Origin: Deltaproteobacteria bacterium
GTDB lineage: Bacteria; Desulfobacterota; Desulfuromonadia; Desulfuromonadales; BM103
Assembly (NCBI GenBank): GCA_019313105.1
Contig: JAFDBW010000091.1
Location: 1-8,118, forward strand
Direction: 5' to 3'
Length of the DNA stretch: 8,118 nucleotides
The first letter of the stretch is position 1. Every line of letters starts with the position of its first letter. The notes below the pieces were generated by a model, which saw only the letters and a program-made list of their open reading frames with translations, had not been told where the DNA came from and did no database searches. Below, piece by piece: positions 7,551 through 8,118 of this stretch. Position numbers and translations under genes: made by a program.

Positions 7551-7638
7551 GATGAAATCCGCCACTTGTTCTGATTTCAAACCCGCCACCGATTATTGCA
7601 TGAAACCCGCCAGTCATTATTATCGAAACCAGTCACCC
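7551..7638. repeat. Four ~24-bp tandem repeats resembling IS21-family terminal repeats
   Basis: The core AAAYCCGCCA recurs at 7555-7564, 7579-7588 and 7603-7612, with a degenerate copy AAACCAGTCA at 7626-7635. The spacing is 24, 24 and 23 bases. On the complementary strand the units read like TGGCGGGTTT, a pattern familiar from the multiple terminal repeats of IS21-family elements, where the transposase binds. No istA or istB coding sequence is present nearby, so this is either an isolated element end or a deleted copy. The periodicity is directly seen; the IS21 assignment is recognition from memory. Confidence 0.6.
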
Positions 7639-7704
7639 ATCCTGTAAGAAACTTCTAAGGACATTCGCGACCTGTTTTGATACAACATGTGAGAAGATGA
7701 TTGG

Positions 7705-7728
7705 TGGGGGTTGGAGTGAGCACCCCCG
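7705..7728. other. G-rich/C-rich hairpin of uncertain role
   Basis: GGGGGT (7706-7711) can pair with ACCCCC (7722-7727) around a ten-base loop. No T run follows on either strand, so it is not a convincing intrinsic terminator. It lies between the tandem repeats and the PEP-CTERM terminator. Confidence 0.25.
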
Positions 7729-7784
7729 TGAGGGAATGCCTTTGACCACAACTCCAAATATTTGAGATACTGATAAGGCAAAAA

Positions 7785-7812
7785 GAAGCGGAGCCATCGC
7801 TGGCCCCGCTTC
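7785..7812 (-). terminator. Intrinsic terminator of the PEP-CTERM gene
   Basis: On the minus strand, a 12-bp stem (7812-7801 with 7796-7785, one G-U pair) and a four-base GCGA loop is followed directly by five T's (complement of 7784-7780). It begins about 24 bases after the stop codon of the PEP-CTERM gene. This is a classical strong rho-independent terminator. Confidence 0.85.
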
Positions 7813-7835
7813 GTGTCTCGGTATTTTTTGCAAAT

Positions 7836-8118
7836 TTATGCTTTTTTGCGTTTCCTTCCGTACAAAGCCAGACCCACTAGACCACTGCCAAGGAGCAGCA
7901 AGGTGGAGGGTTCAGGGACAGGCGCAGCAATATGACTCAATTTAGGCGGCCCCCCCCCTCCATCCGCGAAGTTTGCGAAGCTTGTTGCTTCATCCGCGTA
8001 GGATATTGGCAGATATACATCATCTTTTTTCTTATATATATAAAATTTCGACAAATCGATAACGGCAAAAGAAGTATTTTCTAGATTTTTATACAAAAGG
8101 GTATTTACTTCTGCATAA
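7836..8118 (-). CDS. PEP-CTERM sorting domain protein, C-terminal part (5' partial)
   Basis: The last 93 or so codons of an exported protein that ends in a PEP-CTERM sorting signal, recognised and processed by an exosortase at the inner membrane. The signal is unmistakable: VPEPST, a hydrophobic helix LLLLGSGLVGLALYG, then the basic tail RKRKKA. The frame is open to the right edge; the TTG at 8096-8094 is an internal codon, not a supported start, and the signal peptide lies outside the window. The visible mature part, with FAVIDLSKFYIYKKKDDVYLP, resembles no domain I know. A linker ADGGGGPPKL precedes the signal and is encoded partly by nine consecutive G's (complement of 7950-7958). The coding DNA upstream of the linker is clearly more AT-rich than the left-hand genes, which hints at transfer. 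It converges on the exosortase-associated protease gene and has its own terminator. Confidence 0.87.
   Translation of the reverse strand, partial: YAEVNTLLYKNLENTSFAVIDLSKFYIYKKKDDVYLPISYADEATSFANFADGGGGPPKLSHIAAPVPEPSTLLLLGSGLVGLALYGRKRKKA

Noticed and set aside
7551..7638. Possible CRISPR array
   Set aside because: The spacing of 24 bases leaves no room for repeat plus spacer, the inter-core bases are partly similar, and no cas gene is present.
7540..7641. A 33-codon plus-strand frame with an eight-residue repeat
   Set aside because: The repeat arises because the 24-base unit length is a multiple of three; the DNA repeats resemble IS ends and there is no ribosome site of note.
7633..7833. 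A 66-codon minus-strand frame between the tandem repeats and the PEP-CTERM gene
   Set aside because: It runs through the strong PEP-CTERM terminator hairpin and into the repeat block and lacks protein character, so it is not a gene.
8094..8096. TTG as the start of the PEP-CTERM protein
   Set aside because: The frame stays open to the window edge and no signal peptide follows the TTG, although PEP-CTERM proteins need one.

Overview
This window looks like chromosomal DNA from a Gram-negative anaerobe of the Desulfuromonadales type (Geobacter/Desulfuromonas/Pelobacter relatives). The reasons are a small protein of the GSU3473 family, a flavodoxin-ferredoxin (EFR1) protein, a periplasmic tail-specific protease, and PEP-CTERM/exosortase-associated genes. 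The assignment is by recognition of protein families from memory; no search was run.

The left two thirds (1-5900) are dense, intact housekeeping genes. The window opens inside a RecB/AddA-type UvrD helicase-nuclease whose N-terminal ATPase half lies upstream. An EFR1 flavodoxin/2x[4Fe-4S] protein follows on the same strand. Next, on the minus strand, come a SlyD-like FKBP prolyl isomerase and, downstream of it in the same direction, the GSU3473-family small protein. The isomerase is divergent from a large Prc/CtpA tail-specific protease, and the shared intergenic region holds recognisable promoter elements for both. The protease gene ends at a perfect 17-bp hairpin. Isomerase and protease both act in protein quality control, but nothing beyond adjacency ties them together.

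The right third (6000-8118) is sparse and looks like accessory DNA. Its genes are an exosortase-associated CPBP (CAAX-type) membrane protease and, on the opposite strand at the window edge, the C-terminal part of a PEP-CTERM protein with its own terminator. Around the protease lie a 24-codon remnant of an IS3-family OrfA and about four 24-bp repeats resembling the terminal repeats of an IS21-family element, neither with an intact transposase. The protease and the PEP-CTERM protein plausibly belong to the same surface-protein sorting pathway, but no exosortase gene is in view.

I found no convincing undescribed multi-gene system. The observations most worth checking are a run of nine G's just ahead of the PEP-CTERM sorting signal, the stand-alone exosortase-associated protease among IS debris, and the GSU3473-family small protein of unknown function.
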